Of a stretch of 64,000 nucleotides of DNA, positions 55,367 to 64,000 are shown in pieces; within the stretch, counting starts at the first letter, position 1, and the number at the start of each line of letters is the position of its first letter. The notes under the pieces are model-generated. The model saw only the letters and a program-made list of their open reading frames with translations, was not told where the DNA came from and searched no databases. Source of the DNA: Jiella mangrovi. GTDB taxonomy: Bacteria > Pseudomonadota > Alphaproteobacteria > Rhizobiales > Rhizobiaceae. A program made the position numbers and the translations under genes. Location: positions 372,001 through 436,000 of the forward strand of contig NZ_JAGJCF010000001.1 in assembly GCF_017815135.1 (NCBI RefSeq). The letters are read 5' to 3'.

Positions 55367-56089
55367 GTGACTGAAAAAATACGCTTTCGGCTTCCAAAAG
55401 CAAAAATTTCATGGGCAGAGGCGCAGCTGGAATTTGTAAGTCGGGAGGTTGATGCGTTTATCGAGGAAAATGTAAATCGCGTCACCACGGAGGTAGATCC
55501 GAACCATCCTGGGATGTTATCGGTTGTATCGTACGAGTCTACGATTCCAAATAATTTAACCGTTCATATTGGCCGCATAGTTGGATGCATGAAAAGTGCG
55601 CTCGACAATGTCGCAGTTGAGGCGGCCTTAGAAGTCGACCCCCAAGCCAATACACGCCGGATCGTATTTCCCTTTAGCGGTAACCAAGAGACGAATGGAT
55701 GCGATAAGTGGTTCGCAGGCAAGGTCGGCCCTATGAAAGATGTCCATAGGCGCATCATTGTAGAAGCAAGACCTTACACTGGCGGGAACCAAGCTCTCGT
55801 GGCCCTCCAAGAATTGAGGAATGCTGATGAGCATCTAGGCATCCGACTGTCCATTACCAAGCGGCAGTTTATGGTGTCCTTTCCCAGCGTGAGCATCAGA
55901 TACTCTGCCCCCAAGCCTGATGGCAGTATCGATATAATTCCTACCTATTCAGATGAAAAGCCTGATTTTAAAACAGACATGAGGATTGAATTTTCCGAAC
56001 CTCTTTTCCGAGGCAAGGAGATAACTTCTTGGTTGCGCGACATGCTAGCCACTACCAGTGAAATTGTTAGCAAGTTCGACCGAAGCTAA
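55367..56089 (+). CDS. Hypothetical protein of low-GC, probably acquired origin
   Basis: A 240-residue protein if started at GTG 55367; the frame is open from 55214, but the first 50 residues overlap repeat-edge DNA and look random. Base composition and codon use (AAT, TTT, ATA, AAA common) differ sharply from the neighbours. The pattern of an H-I-G-R...KSALDN helix, a VFPFSG strand, then EARPYTGGNQALVALQELRN with DEH resembles a widespread uncharacterised family whose members read ALDH...FPI...QPY...L.N.DKH. No catalytic function can be named. It sits directly after the repeat array. Confidence 0.6.
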   Translation: MTEKIRFRLPKAKISWAEAQLEFVSREVDAFIEENVNRVTTEVDPNHPGMLSVVSYESTIPNNLTVHIGRIVGCMKSALDNVAVEAALEVDPQANTRRIVFPFSGNQETNGCDKWFAGKVGPMKDVHRRIIVEARPYTGGNQALVALQELRNADEHLGIRLSITKRQFMVSFPSVSIRYSAPKPDGSIDIIPTYSDEKPDFKTDMRIEFSEPLFRGKEITSWLRDMLATTSEIVSKFDRS

Positions 56090-56415
56090 TATCCCCAGCT
56101 TAATTATATAATTGCCGACCCAAGCGATTTATTTGAAAAGCTCGTCTTGCCCTACGTTCGTTGTATCTTGTTTCTAATAGAGCGACCTCTTTGCGGCGCT
56201 GACAGCGGCGCCGTAAGCGATCTACGATGCCCGAAACTCGAATGGCGCCGGCTCTCACGCAGCCCTGATCTGTAAATGATATGGAACGGCGGGTTTCTCT
56301 TTCGGCGACTTTCGTACGCCTCACGGCGCCCAAAAATTTTCAGGGAACCAGAACGGCGGCTATTTGCGAAGGAAGCCCGAGAGCCGACCGTCCTCTTCCG
56401 GCCCACTACTACTTC
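56090..56415. other. Low-GC gap between the acquired gene and the dpp operon
   Basis: No gene or RNA is supported. The first 250 bases keep the low GC of the upstream gene, so the acquired segment probably extends to about 56350. Native composition returns shortly before the dppF stop. No obvious terminator for dppF stands out. Confidence 0.4.
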
Positions 56416-57462
56416 TCACACCCCATCAACCCTCCCCTCCTCAACCGCAAAGCACGCCACCCGTGTCGCCCCATGCGTCGTCAGTTCCGGGCGCTCGCTC
56501 CGGCACCGCTCGTTCGCATACGGACAGCGCGGGTTGAACGAACACCCCGGCGGGGGGCTGATTGGCGAGGGGAGTTCGCCGGTGAGGCGAATGCGCTGGC
56601 CCTTGGAGGCGGGGTCGGTGGCGGGCGTCGCGGAGAGGAGTGCGCGGGTATAGGGGTGGAGGGGCGTGGCGTAGAGGGCATCGACCGGGGCGATCTCGAC
56701 GGGGCGGCCGAGATACATGACCATGACGCGGTCGGCGACGTGTTTGACCACCGAGAGATCGTGGCTGATGAAGATGTAGGTGAGGCCGAGGCGATCCTGT
56801 AGGTCGGCGAGGAGGTTGAGGATCTGCGCCTGGATGGAGACGTCGAGCGCCGAGACCGGCTCGTCGAGGACGAGGATCTTCGGCTCGAGGATGATCGCCC
56901 TTGCGATCGCGATGCGCTGGCGCTGGCCGCCGGAGAACATATGGGGATAGCGGCCGTAATGCTCCGGACGCAGGCCGACCTCGGCGAGCGCGGCCTCGGC
57001 CTTGCGGCGGCGTTCGGCGGCGGAGAGTTTCGTGTTGATCTTCAGCGGCTCCTCGAGGATCGCGCCGACCTTCTGGCGCGGATTGAGGGCGCCATAGGGG
57101 TTCTGGAAGACGATCTGCACGATCGAACGGAGCCTTGCGACATCGCCCTGATCGTCGCCGGTGATGGTGACGCCGTCGATGACGAGGGCGCCTTCCGACG
57201 GGGCCTCGATCATCGTCAGCATGCGGGCGAGGGTCGACTTGCCGCAGCCGCTCTCGCCGACGATCGCCAGCGTCTCGCCCTCCTCGACGGTGAAGCTCGT
57301 GTCCTTGACGGCTTTCAGGTCGAGCGGCTTGGCGAACAGGCCGCGCCGGACCTCGTAGACCTGACTGACATTGGTGGCGGTGACGATCGCCCTTCCGGCG
57401 GCATCGGGGGCGGGGGTGACCGGCGCCGTGGCGGTGGCGGGAGCGTTGGTCGAAGCGTCCAT
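56416..57462 (-). CDS. dppF: Dipeptide/oligopeptide ABC transporter ATP-binding protein DppF
   Basis: Second ATPase of the peptide importer, 348 aa. Walker A is GESGCGKSTLARML, the signature MFSGGQRQRIAIARAI, Walker B ILVLDEPVSALDVS, and the C-terminal oligopeptide-transporter motif with Cys residues for an Fe-S or structural site (CSFNPRCPYANERC). It has an Ala/Thr-rich N-terminal extension of about 25 residues. ATG 57462 overlaps the dppD stop by one base. It is the last gene of the operon. Confidence 0.93.
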   Translation of the reverse strand: MDASTNAPATATAPVTPAPDAAGRAIVTATNVSQVYEVRRGLFAKPLDLKAVKDTSFTVEEGETLAIVGESGCGKSTLARMLTMIEAPSEGALVIDGVTITGDDQGDVARLRSIVQIVFQNPYGALNPRQKVGAILEEPLKINTKLSAAERRRKAEAALAEVGLRPEHYGRYPHMFSGGQRQRIAIARAIILEPKILVLDEPVSALDVSIQAQILNLLADLQDRLGLTYIFISHDLSVVKHVADRVMVMYLGRPVEIAPVDALYATPLHPYTRALLSATPATDPASKGQRIRLTGELPSPISPPPGCSFNPRCPYANERCRSERPELTTHGATRVACFAVEEGRVDGV

Positions 57463-58460
57463 CAGGCGGCACTCTGGCTGGCGGGGTGGTTGAGCGGATA
57501 GTGGCAGAGCGCCTCGCCGAGGCTTTCCGGCTGGCGCGGCGGCACGACGGTGCGGCACTTGTCGTCGGCCTTGTCGCAGCGCGGATTGAACAGGCAGCCG
57601 TCCGGCCGGTCGCCCTGCCCCGGCACGACGCCGGCGATGGTCGGCAGGCGCTCGCCCGTCGAACGCTCGGGGATCGCGGCGAGAAGGGCGGAAGTATAGG
57701 GGTGGTGAGGGTCGTCGAAGAGGGTCGAAACCTTCTGGCGCTCCACCTGCTGGCCGGCATATTGCACGACGACGCGCTCGGCGGTCTCGGCGATGACGCC
57801 CATGTCGTGGGTGATCAGGATCATCGCCATGCCGCGCTCTTTCTGCAGATCGAGCAGGAGGTCGAGGATCTGCGCCTGGATGGTGACGTCCAGCGCCGTC
57901 GTCGGCTCGTCGGCGATGAGGAGCTTCGGCTGGCAGGCGGTGGCCATGGCGATCATCACGCGCTGGCTCATGCCGCCGGACATCTGATGCGGAAAGGCCG
58001 ACAGCCGGCGCTCGGGCTCGGGAATGCCGACGGCGGTCATCAGCTCGATCGCCCGCGTCTGGCGGCCCTTGCGGTCGAGGCCGGTATGGGCCTTCAGCGC
58101 TTCCTTGATCTGGTAGCCGACGGTGAAGCAGGGATTGAGCGAGGTCATCGGCTCCTGGAAGATCATGGCGATCTCGTTGCCGATGATCTTGCGGCGCTCC
58201 TTGCCCGACATGCCGCGCATGTCGCGGCCCTCGAAGGCGATCTCGTCGGCGGTGACGGTGGCCGACGGCGGGAGGAGGCCCATCAGGCCGAGCATGGCGA
58301 CGGACTTGCCGGAGCCGCTCTCGCCGACGATGCCGAGCACTTCGCCGGGATCGACGGTGATGTCGATGCCGTCGACGGCCCTGAACGGGCCGGAAGCGGT
58401 GTCGAAGGTGACGGAGAGATTGCGCAGGGAGAGAAGGGGTGCGGCTGCCTTGTTGATCAT
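57462..58460 (-). CDS. dppD: Dipeptide/oligopeptide ABC transporter ATP-binding protein DppD
   Basis: First ATPase of the importer, 332 aa. Walker A is [15 protein letters not shown], the signature [15 protein letters not shown], Walker [15 protein letters not shown], and the C-terminal Cys motif is [14 protein letters not shown]. It is separated from the permease dppC by an extra membrane-protein gene, which is unusual for this operon type. Confidence 0.93.
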   Translation of the reverse strand: MINKAAAPLLSLRNLSVTFDTASGPFRAVDGIDITVDPGEVLGIVGESGSGKSVAMLGLMGLLPPSATVTADEIAFEGRDMRGMSGKERRKIIGNEIAMIFQEPMTSLNPCFTVGYQIKEALKAHTGLDRKGRQTRAIELMTAVGIPEPERRLSAFPHQMSGGMSQRVMIAMATACQPKLLIADEPTTALDVTIQAQILDLLLDLQKERGMAMILITHDMGVIAETAERVVVQYAGQQVERQKVSTLFDDPHHPYTSALLAAIPERSTGERLPTIAGVVPGQGDRPDGCLFNPRCDKADDKCRTVVPPRQPESLGEALCHYPLNHPASQSAA

Positions 58461-58520
58461 CGCACTACGATATCCTATCTTTAAAACAGACCTTCAACGC
58501 TCGGGTGAATGCGATGTCGA

Positions 58521-59216
58521 TCATGTCTCGTTCGGGCCAGAAGCCGGCGGAGCAGCAGCCGCTGAAGCCGGGGACTTACGGTCCGCTTCCATTTTACTGA
58601 GCAGGACTTTCTTGCGCTCCTGCAGTCGCTCCTGCGGCTTCGTCTCCAAAGAACGCTCGATGGCTTCCATGGCGTCTTCCGCCATCGCAGTGACGGTCGC
58701 GACCATCCGGGAGTAGTGTTGCAGCATCCGCTTTCGTCGGGCGTGACCGAGTGAGCGATATGCGGCCGATCGCAGATCGCCTGAAAAGCGGTTGATCAGC
58801 ATCATCTGTCGGTAGAAGGCGACCACCGGGCCGATGGCTTGTTCGTCGAGGACGGCGATCTTGGGAATGAACGCTTCAAACACGGCCGGCTGGACGACTG
58901 GGGTCACGAAGGGGACGAAGTCGGGATTGTCCGCAAATGCCGTCTCGACGGCCTCCAGCGACTCATCGAGCGAGCCGAGCACGACCCATTGGCGCCAGAC
59001 CGCGTCGATCTCGACCATGATGGCGGTCTGTACATCACGCTGCTCCTGCTTACGGCGCCGGTCCTCCTCTCGTCGATGGGCGACTCGCGATCCTACCCAT
59101 GTGCCGATGGCGATCAGCCCGGCCAGCAGCGCCCCGGCAAATCCCAGAAATCCCGTAATAACGGCCTGCTGGAGGGGTACGTCGACGATCCCCAGCCAGA
59201 TGAAGAAGTCCTTCAC
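58521..59216 (-). CDS. One-pass membrane protein inserted in the dpp operon
   Basis: A 231-residue protein with a single N-terminal membrane segment (AVITGFLGFAGALLAGLIAIG, residues about 15-36). A highly charged stretch (RREEDRRRKQEQRD) and a helical cytoplasmic domain of about 150 residues follow; the tail is Ala/Pro-rich. GTG 59216 is chosen because it lies two bases after the dppC stop; the longer open frame would overlap dppC. It resembles scattered phage- or defence-island hypothetical membrane proteins, but I do not recognise a family. Its location suggests co-expression with the transporter. Confidence 0.65.
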   Translation of the reverse strand: MKDFFIWLGIVDVPLQQAVITGFLGFAGALLAGLIAIGTWVGSRVAHRREEDRRRKQEQRDVQTAIMVEIDAVWRQWVVLGSLDESLEAVETAFADNPDFVPFVTPVVQPAVFEAFIPKIAVLDEQAIGPVVAFYRQMMLINRFSGDLRSAAYRSLGHARRKRMLQHYSRMVATVTAMAEDAMEAIERSLETKPQERLQERKKVLLSKMEADRKSPASAAAAPPASGPNET

Positions 59217-59218
59217 CC

Positions 59219-60160
59219 TCAGCTCCGCTTCATCTTCGGATCCAGCGCGTCCCTCAGGCCGTCGCCGACAAGGTTGATGGCGAGCACCGTGACGAGAATG
59301 GCAAGGCCCGGGAAGGTGACCACCCACCAGGCCCGCAGGATGAACTCGCGCGCTTCCGCCAGCATGGTGCCCCATTCGGGCGTCGGCGGCTGGGCGCCCA
59401 TGCCGAGAAAGCCGAGGGCCGCGGCGTCGAGAATGGCGTTGGAGAAGGACAAAGTCGCCTGCACGATGAGAGGCCCGAGGCAGTTCGGCAGGATCGTCAC
59501 CACCATCAGCCGCAGCGGGCTCGCGCCGACGACCTTGGCGGCGGTGACGTATTCGCGCCGTTTCTCGGCCATGACCGAGGCCCGCGTCAGCCGGACGAAG
59601 TGGGGCTGGAGAACGAGGGCGATGGCGATCATCGCATTGGTGAGGCCGGGGCCGAGAACGGCGACGAGAACGAGGGCGAGGAGCAGCGAGGGAAAGGCGA
59701 GGATGACGTCCATCACCCGCATGATGACGGTATCAAGCCAGCCGCCGAAATAGCCGGCGATGAGGCCGATGGCGATACCGACGGTGACGGCGACCACCAC
59801 GACGACGAGGCCGATGAACAGCGAATATTGCGCGCCGTAGAGCAGCCGCGAGAGCATGTCGCGGCCGATCGCGTCGGTGCCGAGCAGATAGTTCCAGCTG
59901 CCGCCGTCCTGCCAGACCGGGGGAAGAAGCTGCGCTTCGTTGTTGGTGACGAAGGGCGAATGGGGCGCAATCAAAGGCGCGGCGATTGCGGTGAGAATGA
60001 TCAGGATAAAGACGACGAGGCCGAGGACCGCGCCCTTGTTTTCGGAGAAGTAGAACCAGAACTCCTCCAGCATCTGCCGGCGGACGCTCTTCTTTGGGCG
60101 ATGATCGGGCAGGTCGGCGCCGACGCCTTCCTCGGCTTCCTGGGCTGAAATATGGCTCAT
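59219..60160 (-). CDS. dppC: Dipeptide/oligopeptide ABC transporter permease DppC
   Basis: Inner-membrane permease of 313 aa with an N-terminal cytoplasmic part, the family block NYLLGTDAIGRDMLSRLLYG and the EAA loop REYVTAAKVVGASPLRLMVVTILPN. It ends with the GDGLRDALDPKMK motif typical of DppC/OppC. It starts ten bases after the dppB stop. Confidence 0.95.
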   Translation of the reverse strand: MSHISAQEAEEGVGADLPDHRPKKSVRRQMLEEFWFYFSENKGAVLGLVVFILIILTAIAAPLIAPHSPFVTNNEAQLLPPVWQDGGSWNYLLGTDAIGRDMLSRLLYGAQYSLFIGLVVVVVAVTVGIAIGLIAGYFGGWLDTVIMRVMDVILAFPSLLLALVLVAVLGPGLTNAMIAIALVLQPHFVRLTRASVMAEKRREYVTAAKVVGASPLRLMVVTILPNCLGPLIVQATLSFSNAILDAAALGFLGMGAQPPTPEWGTMLAEAREFILRAWWVVTFPGLAILVTVLAINLVGDGLRDALDPKMKRS

Positions 60161-60170
60161 GATGGTTCCC

Positions 60171-61178
60171 CTACCCTGCCCGCACGCGCGGGTTGATCAC
60201 GCCGTAGAGGAGGTCGACGGCCAGATTGACGACCATGATGATCATCGCGATGAGGATCAGGCCGCCCTGCACGACCGGATAGTCCCGTCGAAAGACGCTA
60301 TCGATCATCCACTTGCCGATGCCTGGCCAGGAGAAGATCGACTCCGTCAGGATCGCGCCGGCCATCATGACACCGACCTGCAGGCCGATCGTCGTGACCA
60401 CAGGGATCAGGGCGTTGCGCAGGGCGTGAATGCCGATGACGCGGCCGCGCGACAGGCCCTTGGCCTTGGCGGTGCGCACATAGTCCTCGCCGAGAACCTC
60501 CAGCATGGCGGAGCGGGTCTGCCGGGCGATGACGGCAAGCGGAATGGTCGCCAGAACGATCGACGGCAGGATCAGATGAGAGACAGCCGAGCCGAAGGCG
60601 CCCTTCTGCCCGGACAGAAGCGAGTCAATGAGCATGAAGCCGGTGACCTGCGGGAAGTAGTAGAGAAGCGAGATGCGGCCCGACACCGGCGTCCATTGGA
60701 GGACCCCGGAAAACAGGATGATCAGGAGGAGACCCCACCAGAAGATCGGCATGGAATAGCCGACGAGAGCCGCGCCCATGACGCTCTGGTCGAACCAGGA
60801 GCCGCGCTTGACCGCCGCGAAGACGCCGGCCGGCACGCCCAGAAGCACGGCGATGATGATGGCGCAGAGGGAGAGTTCGAGGGTCGCGGGAAACAGCGTG
60901 AAGAACTCGTCGGCGACGCCGCGTTTGGTGACCAACGAGGTGCCGAAATCGCCCTGGATGAGGCCCCAGAGATAGGACAGATACTGGACCACCAGCGGCC
61001 GGTCGAAGCCGAGCTGTTGCATGATCGCGGCATGGCGGGCCGGATCGACGACCCGCTCACCCGCCAGCATCTGGACGGGATCGCCGGGCAGAAGCCGGAT
61101 GAAGGCGAAGGCGACGATCGAGACGCCGATGAAGGTCGGAATCAGGACGGCGATGCGCGAGAGCAGGAAGCGCTGCAT
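60171..61178 (-). CDS. dppB: Dipeptide/oligopeptide ABC transporter permease DppB
   Basis: Inner-membrane permease of 335 aa. The N-terminus RIAVLIPTFIGVSIVAFAF and the following RLLPGDPVQMLAGE are the DppB/OppB signature. The EAA loop reads DYVRTAKAKGLSRGRVIGIHALRN. It pairs with DppC to form the translocation channel. The HAD hydrolase gene lies between it and dppA. Confidence 0.95.
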   Translation of the reverse strand: MQRFLLSRIAVLIPTFIGVSIVAFAFIRLLPGDPVQMLAGERVVDPARHAAIMQQLGFDRPLVVQYLSYLWGLIQGDFGTSLVTKRGVADEFFTLFPATLELSLCAIIIAVLLGVPAGVFAAVKRGSWFDQSVMGAALVGYSMPIFWWGLLLIILFSGVLQWTPVSGRISLLYYFPQVTGFMLIDSLLSGQKGAFGSAVSHLILPSIVLATIPLAVIARQTRSAMLEVLGEDYVRTAKAKGLSRGRVIGIHALRNALIPVVTTIGLQVGVMMAGAILTESIFSWPGIGKWMIDSVFRRDYPVVQGGLILIAMIIMVVNLAVDLLYGVINPRVRAG

Positions 61179-61244
61179 TTTGCCCCTATTGTCAGGTCGA
61201 CATGGTCTTGTTTGAGGCCGGCCTTGCTGGCCGGTCCTTGGATT

Positions 61245-62093
61245 TCAGGCGTCCTGCCCGAGCCTGCGAAGCGCGATGCGCGAGGCATGCGAGCGGACGG
61301 CATGGGCGAGGATCTCGAACAGCGGCTCGCCATCCTCGTAGCTGGGCGGCGCCAGCGCGTCGGGGCGCTGGGCGCGCAGCATCTCGTCTTCGGCCGAAAA
61401 CTCGCCATCGCGTGACACGGCAATGGCAAAGCCGCCCATCTCGCGGACAAAACCGAAGGCCTGGAGATCCGACGCTCCGTCACCGACATAGATCAGCTGA
61501 TCGAGGGGAATGCGCAGGTCTTCCTCGGGCTTGTCGGCCTCGGTGCGCGACGGCGCATTCGACCCGCCGAGATCGATGCCCTTTGCGAGGGCCTGCAGAT
61601 AGCGAACCTTCTCGGGGTGGGGAATCATCTTTCGGACCCCGTGGACGCGCCCGTCCTTTGCCACGTTCAGCTCGGAGCCATGACGACGATCGAAGGCGGC
61701 CGCGGCCGGATGGGCCGAGAAGACCTGGAGATAGCCGGCGGAGACGACGGCGAACTCGAGTTTCACGGCCGGATCAGCCTCTCTGGCAACGGCGCGCAGG
61801 CGCTCCGGCATGGTCTCGGCACCGGGAAAGCCCTTCGTCGTGCGCCCCGCTTCCTCGACCTGGTCGATGGTGATGACCTTGCCGTCCCGCTCGCACAAAC
61901 GGCGAAGACCCTCGAATTTGGCGAGGACCTCGTCCCAGCCGGCATCGGCAAGCGGCTTGAAAAACTGCGATTTCCATTCGTCGACCTCGAAGCCCATGAC
62001 GGCGACGAGGCGCTCGAAGGAATCTTCCGCAAGGGTCCAGTCGAAGTCGAAGGCAAGCAGGATGTGCGCGGTGAACGGATGGGTCGCCGTCAT
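61245..62093 (-). CDS. HAD-superfamily hydrolase inside the dpp operon
   Basis: Phosphatase-like protein of 282 aa. Motif I is AFDFDWTLAED (nucleophile D16, acid D18), the motif II region FAVVSAGYLQV, motif III Lys near PHPEKVRYLQAL, and motif IV YVGDGASDLQAFGFVR. A helical cap lies between motifs I and II. The substrate is unknown; some relatives are small-molecule phosphatases. It is flanked by dppA and dppB on the same strand with gaps of about 70 bases and is likely co-expressed with the importer. Confidence 0.85.
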   Translation of the reverse strand: MTATHPFTAHILLAFDFDWTLAEDSFERLVAVMGFEVDEWKSQFFKPLADAGWDEVLAKFEGLRRLCERDGKVITIDQVEEAGRTTKGFPGAETMPERLRAVAREADPAVKLEFAVVSAGYLQVFSAHPAAAAFDRRHGSELNVAKDGRVHGVRKMIPHPEKVRYLQALAKGIDLGGSNAPSRTEADKPEEDLRIPLDQLIYVGDGASDLQAFGFVREMGGFAIAVSRDGEFSAEDEMLRAQRPDALAPPSYEDGEPLFEILAHAVRSHASRIALRRLGQDA

Positions 62094-62169
62094 CGGTGTT
62101 GGTGCCTTTCAAAATCGGGAAGGGGCGGCCGACGCCGCCCCTTCTCTGCATGACAATGGACCGGACAGC

Positions 62170-63765
62170 TTACTGCTCGATATCGACGTCGTCGAAGCGG
62201 TGATAGCCGAGCGGATCCTGGACGAAGCCCTTGACCGACTTCTGCATCGGCATGAACACCTTGGAATGGTCGATGGTCAGCCACGGCGCCTTTTCCTTGA
62301 ACACGACCTGCGCCTGTTCGTAGAGCTTGGTGCGCTCGGCCTGATCGTCGGTCGCCTTGGCCTTCTTGACCAGATCGTCGAACTCCTTGTCGCACCACTG
62401 GGCGCGGTTGTTGCCACCAACGGCATCACAGCCGAGCAGCGTATCGAGGAAGTTGTCCGGATCGCCGTTATCGCCAGTCCAGCCGAGCATCGCGGCACCG
62501 TCGCGATCCTTGGCCTTGGACTTTTCGAGATACTCGCCCCACTCGTAAGAGACGATCTCTGCCTTGACGCCGACCTTGGCGAGATCCGCCTGCATCAGCT
62601 CCGCCGCGCGGCGGGCGTTGAGCATGTAGGGGCGCGACACCGGCATCGCCCAGATCTTCATCGACAGATCGGTGACGCCGGCGTCCTTCAGCATCTGTTT
62701 GGACTTTTCCGGATCGTAGGGATCGTCCTTGATCTCATTGTTGTAGGACCACATCGTCGGCGGGATCGGGTTCTTGGCCGGCACGGCCGCGCCCTGGAAC
62801 ACCGCGTCGATGATCGCCTGCTTGTTGATCGCCATGTTGAGGGCCTTGCGGACCTCGACCTTGTCGAACGGCGCCTGGGTCGTGTTGTAGGCCATGTAAG
62901 CGACGTTCAGGCCTTCCTGCTCCATCACCTCGAGGTTCGAATCACTCTTCAGCGATTCGACGTCAGCGGCGTTTGGATAGGGGAAGATCTGGCACTCGTT
63001 CGCCTTCAGCTTCTGCACGCGAACCGAGGCGTCGGTGGTGATGGCGAAGATCAGGTCGTCGATGGGCTGTTTGCCCTTGTAGTAATCCGGATTGGCCTTG
63101 TAGCGAATGACGGCGTCCGGCTGATAGGCGACGAACTGGAACGGGCCGGTGCCGAGCGGCTGCTGGTTGAGCATCGCCTCCTGGCCGTCCGCCTTCAGCT
63201 TGTCGGCATATTCCTTCGACATGATCGAGGCGAAATCCATCGCCAGATCGGCAAGGAACGGGGCCTCGGGCCGCGCGAGGACGAACTTCACCGTCATGTC
63301 GTCGACCTTCTCGATCGACGTGATCAGATCAGGGAATCCCATGCCGCTGGCATATTCCCAGGACGTGCCGGGGACATACTGGTTCCAGGGATTGTCGCTC
63401 TTGAGCTGCCGCTCGAAGGAATAGATCACGTCGTCGGCATTGAGCGTGCGGGTCGGCGTGAAGAAATCGGTGGTCTGGAATTTCACGTCCGGCCGCAGCT
63501 TGAAGGTATATTCCTTGCCGTCGTCCGAAATTTCCCAGGACTCGGCAAGGCCCGGCTCGGTTTCCGTCGATCCGTGCTTGAACTCGACAAGCCGGTTATA
63601 GACCGTGCGCGAGGCCGCATCGAAGGTGGTGCCGGCTGTATAGAGCGCCGGATCGAAACCCTCCGGCGAAGCCTCGGAGCAATAGACGAGCGTCTTGGCC
63701 GACGCCGCCGAACCGAGGGCCAGGGTCAGGGCCGTCGCGGCGAAAAGCCGGGTCAGGGAATTCAT
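62170..63765 (-). CDS. dppA: Dipeptide/oligopeptide ABC transporter substrate-binding protein DppA
   Basis: Periplasmic SBP family 5 protein, 531 aa. A signal peptide (LFAATALTLALGSAASA) precedes the family start KTLVYCSEASPEGFDPALYT. Landmarks include ADDVIYSFERQ, the QQPLGTGPFQFVAYQPDAVI block and MGWTGDN-type residues (LGWTGDNGDPDNFLDTLLGC). AGGAGGC lies before the ATG at 63765. It heads the operon dppA-HAD-dppBC-membrane protein-dppDF. Dipeptide specificity (rather than haem or other peptides) is inferred from the overall similarity to DppA. Confidence 0.94.
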   Translation of the reverse strand: MNSLTRLFAATALTLALGSAASAKTLVYCSEASPEGFDPALYTAGTTFDAASRTVYNRLVEFKHGSTETEPGLAESWEISDDGKEYTFKLRPDVKFQTTDFFTPTRTLNADDVIYSFERQLKSDNPWNQYVPGTSWEYASGMGFPDLITSIEKVDDMTVKFVLARPEAPFLADLAMDFASIMSKEYADKLKADGQEAMLNQQPLGTGPFQFVAYQPDAVIRYKANPDYYKGKQPIDDLIFAITTDASVRVQKLKANECQIFPYPNAADVESLKSDSNLEVMEQEGLNVAYMAYNTTQAPFDKVEVRKALNMAINKQAIIDAVFQGAAVPAKNPIPPTMWSYNNEIKDDPYDPEKSKQMLKDAGVTDLSMKIWAMPVSRPYMLNARRAAELMQADLAKVGVKAEIVSYEWGEYLEKSKAKDRDGAAMLGWTGDNGDPDNFLDTLLGCDAVGGNNRAQWCDKEFDDLVKKAKATDDQAERTKLYEQAQVVFKEKAPWLTIDHSKVFMPMQKSVKGFVQDPLGYHRFDDVDIEQ

Positions 63766-63865
63766 ACAGCATGCCTCCTGTCAGGATCGGGTGGATCTTT
63801 TGTCCACTCACTATCGTTCACTCGACAGCTTTTGATTGTCGAAGGCAAGCACGTTTTTTGACCAT

Positions 63866-64000
63866 TCATTCAAAAACAATGGTTGGTGCACGAGACTTTG
63901 GTCTCGATTCCTCGAGTTGCGCGAGGACCTTCGCCGCGATGTCGCGATAAGCGGCAGCATGCGGCCCGTCGGGATCCGTCGCGACCACCGGTCGTCCCGC
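63866..64000 (-). CDS. Mrp/ApbC-type Fe-S cluster carrier ATPase, C-terminal fragment
   Basis: The last 44 codons of a minus-strand gene running off the window edge. The residues AGRPVVATDPDGPHAAAYRD and the ending APTIVFE match the C-terminus of alphaproteobacterial Mrp/NBP35-type P-loop proteins, which carry Fe-S clusters. The ATPase motifs lie outside the window. It ends about 100 bases before the dppA start. Identification rests on this short tail only. Confidence 0.7.
   Translation of the reverse strand, partial: AGRPVVATDPDGPHAAAYRDIAAKVLAQLEESRPKSRAPTIVFE

Noticed and set aside
53870-56415. Prophage or integrative element
   Set aside because: No integrase, transposase, phage structural gene or tRNA attachment site is visible; only a small nuclease, repeats and one low-GC gene.

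Overview
The window is a high-GC, densely packed chromosomal segment of an alphaproteobacterium, most likely a member of the Hyphomicrobiales (Rhizobiales). The main evidence is a very-long-chain fatty acid lipid A cluster (acpXL, two ketoacyl synthases, a dehydrogenase, lpxXL), a choXWV choline importer, a large single-chain pyruvate carboxylase, a DUF6867 gene in a liv operon, and several kinds of palindromic intergenic repeats typical of rhizobial genomes. I see no rRNA, tRNA, CRISPR array, prophage or insertion sequence transposase. Assignments rest on reading motifs and gene order; no database search was run.

Layout. 1-3084: end of a branched-chain amino acid importer operon (livG partial, livF, DUF6867, livJ) closed by terminators. 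3502-3948: MarR regulator. 4323-9453: acpXL/lpxXL cluster, which adds a very long acyl chain to lipid A; it lacks the dehydratase gene expected after acpXL. 9507-13596: L,D-transpeptidase, a tyrosine-phosphatase-like protein with an altered active-site loop, an N-terminally shortened alpha/beta hydrolase, a DMT transporter and a secreted protein. 13953-17976: pyruvate carboxylase and a cupin. 18142-24025: animal-type haem peroxidase, DUF2254 membrane protein, an MFS exporter with divergent TetR regulator and palindromic operator candidate, a small lipoprotein and a YjdM-like protein. 24136-26538: ruvB and ruvA, separated by a VapBC-type toxin-antitoxin pair. 27692-33030: a complete branched-chain 2-oxoacid dehydrogenase operon (E1alpha, E1beta, E2, E3) decorated with palindromic repeats, two of them inside the E2 coding sequence. 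33214-33845: a second VapBC pair with a perfect palindrome upstream. 33933-40725: housekeeping genes (csaA, proC, ybjN-like, ubiK, lgt, midA-like, pgeF, an M24-fold protein). 40863-48502: a lipoprotein, prs, an outer-membrane barrel protein, a membrane-anchored protein and choXWV. 48543-51972: a two-component system divergent from two Pro/Gly-rich envelope proteins. 52244-53869: prfC. 53902-56089: a palindromic repeat array holding a GIY-YIG nuclease and, next to it, a low-GC gene. 56416-63765: a dipeptide/oligopeptide ABC importer operon (minus strand) that also carries a HAD hydrolase and a one-pass membrane protein. 63866-64000: tail of an Mrp/ApbC-type protein.

How it fits together. Most of the window is core metabolism and envelope biology: uptake of amino acids, peptides and choline; branched-chain keto acid oxidation and pyruvate anaplerosis; lipid A, lipoprotein and peptidoglycan modification. 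The accessory signal is concentrated in small modules inserted between or within core genes: two toxin-antitoxin pairs, at least four kinds of palindromic repeat, and the GIY-YIG/repeat array. The strongest candidates for something under-described are the GIY-YIG nuclease embedded in its own palindrome array, the identical intergenic repeat built in frame into the E2 linker, and the toxin gene whose stop codon overlaps the ruvB start.
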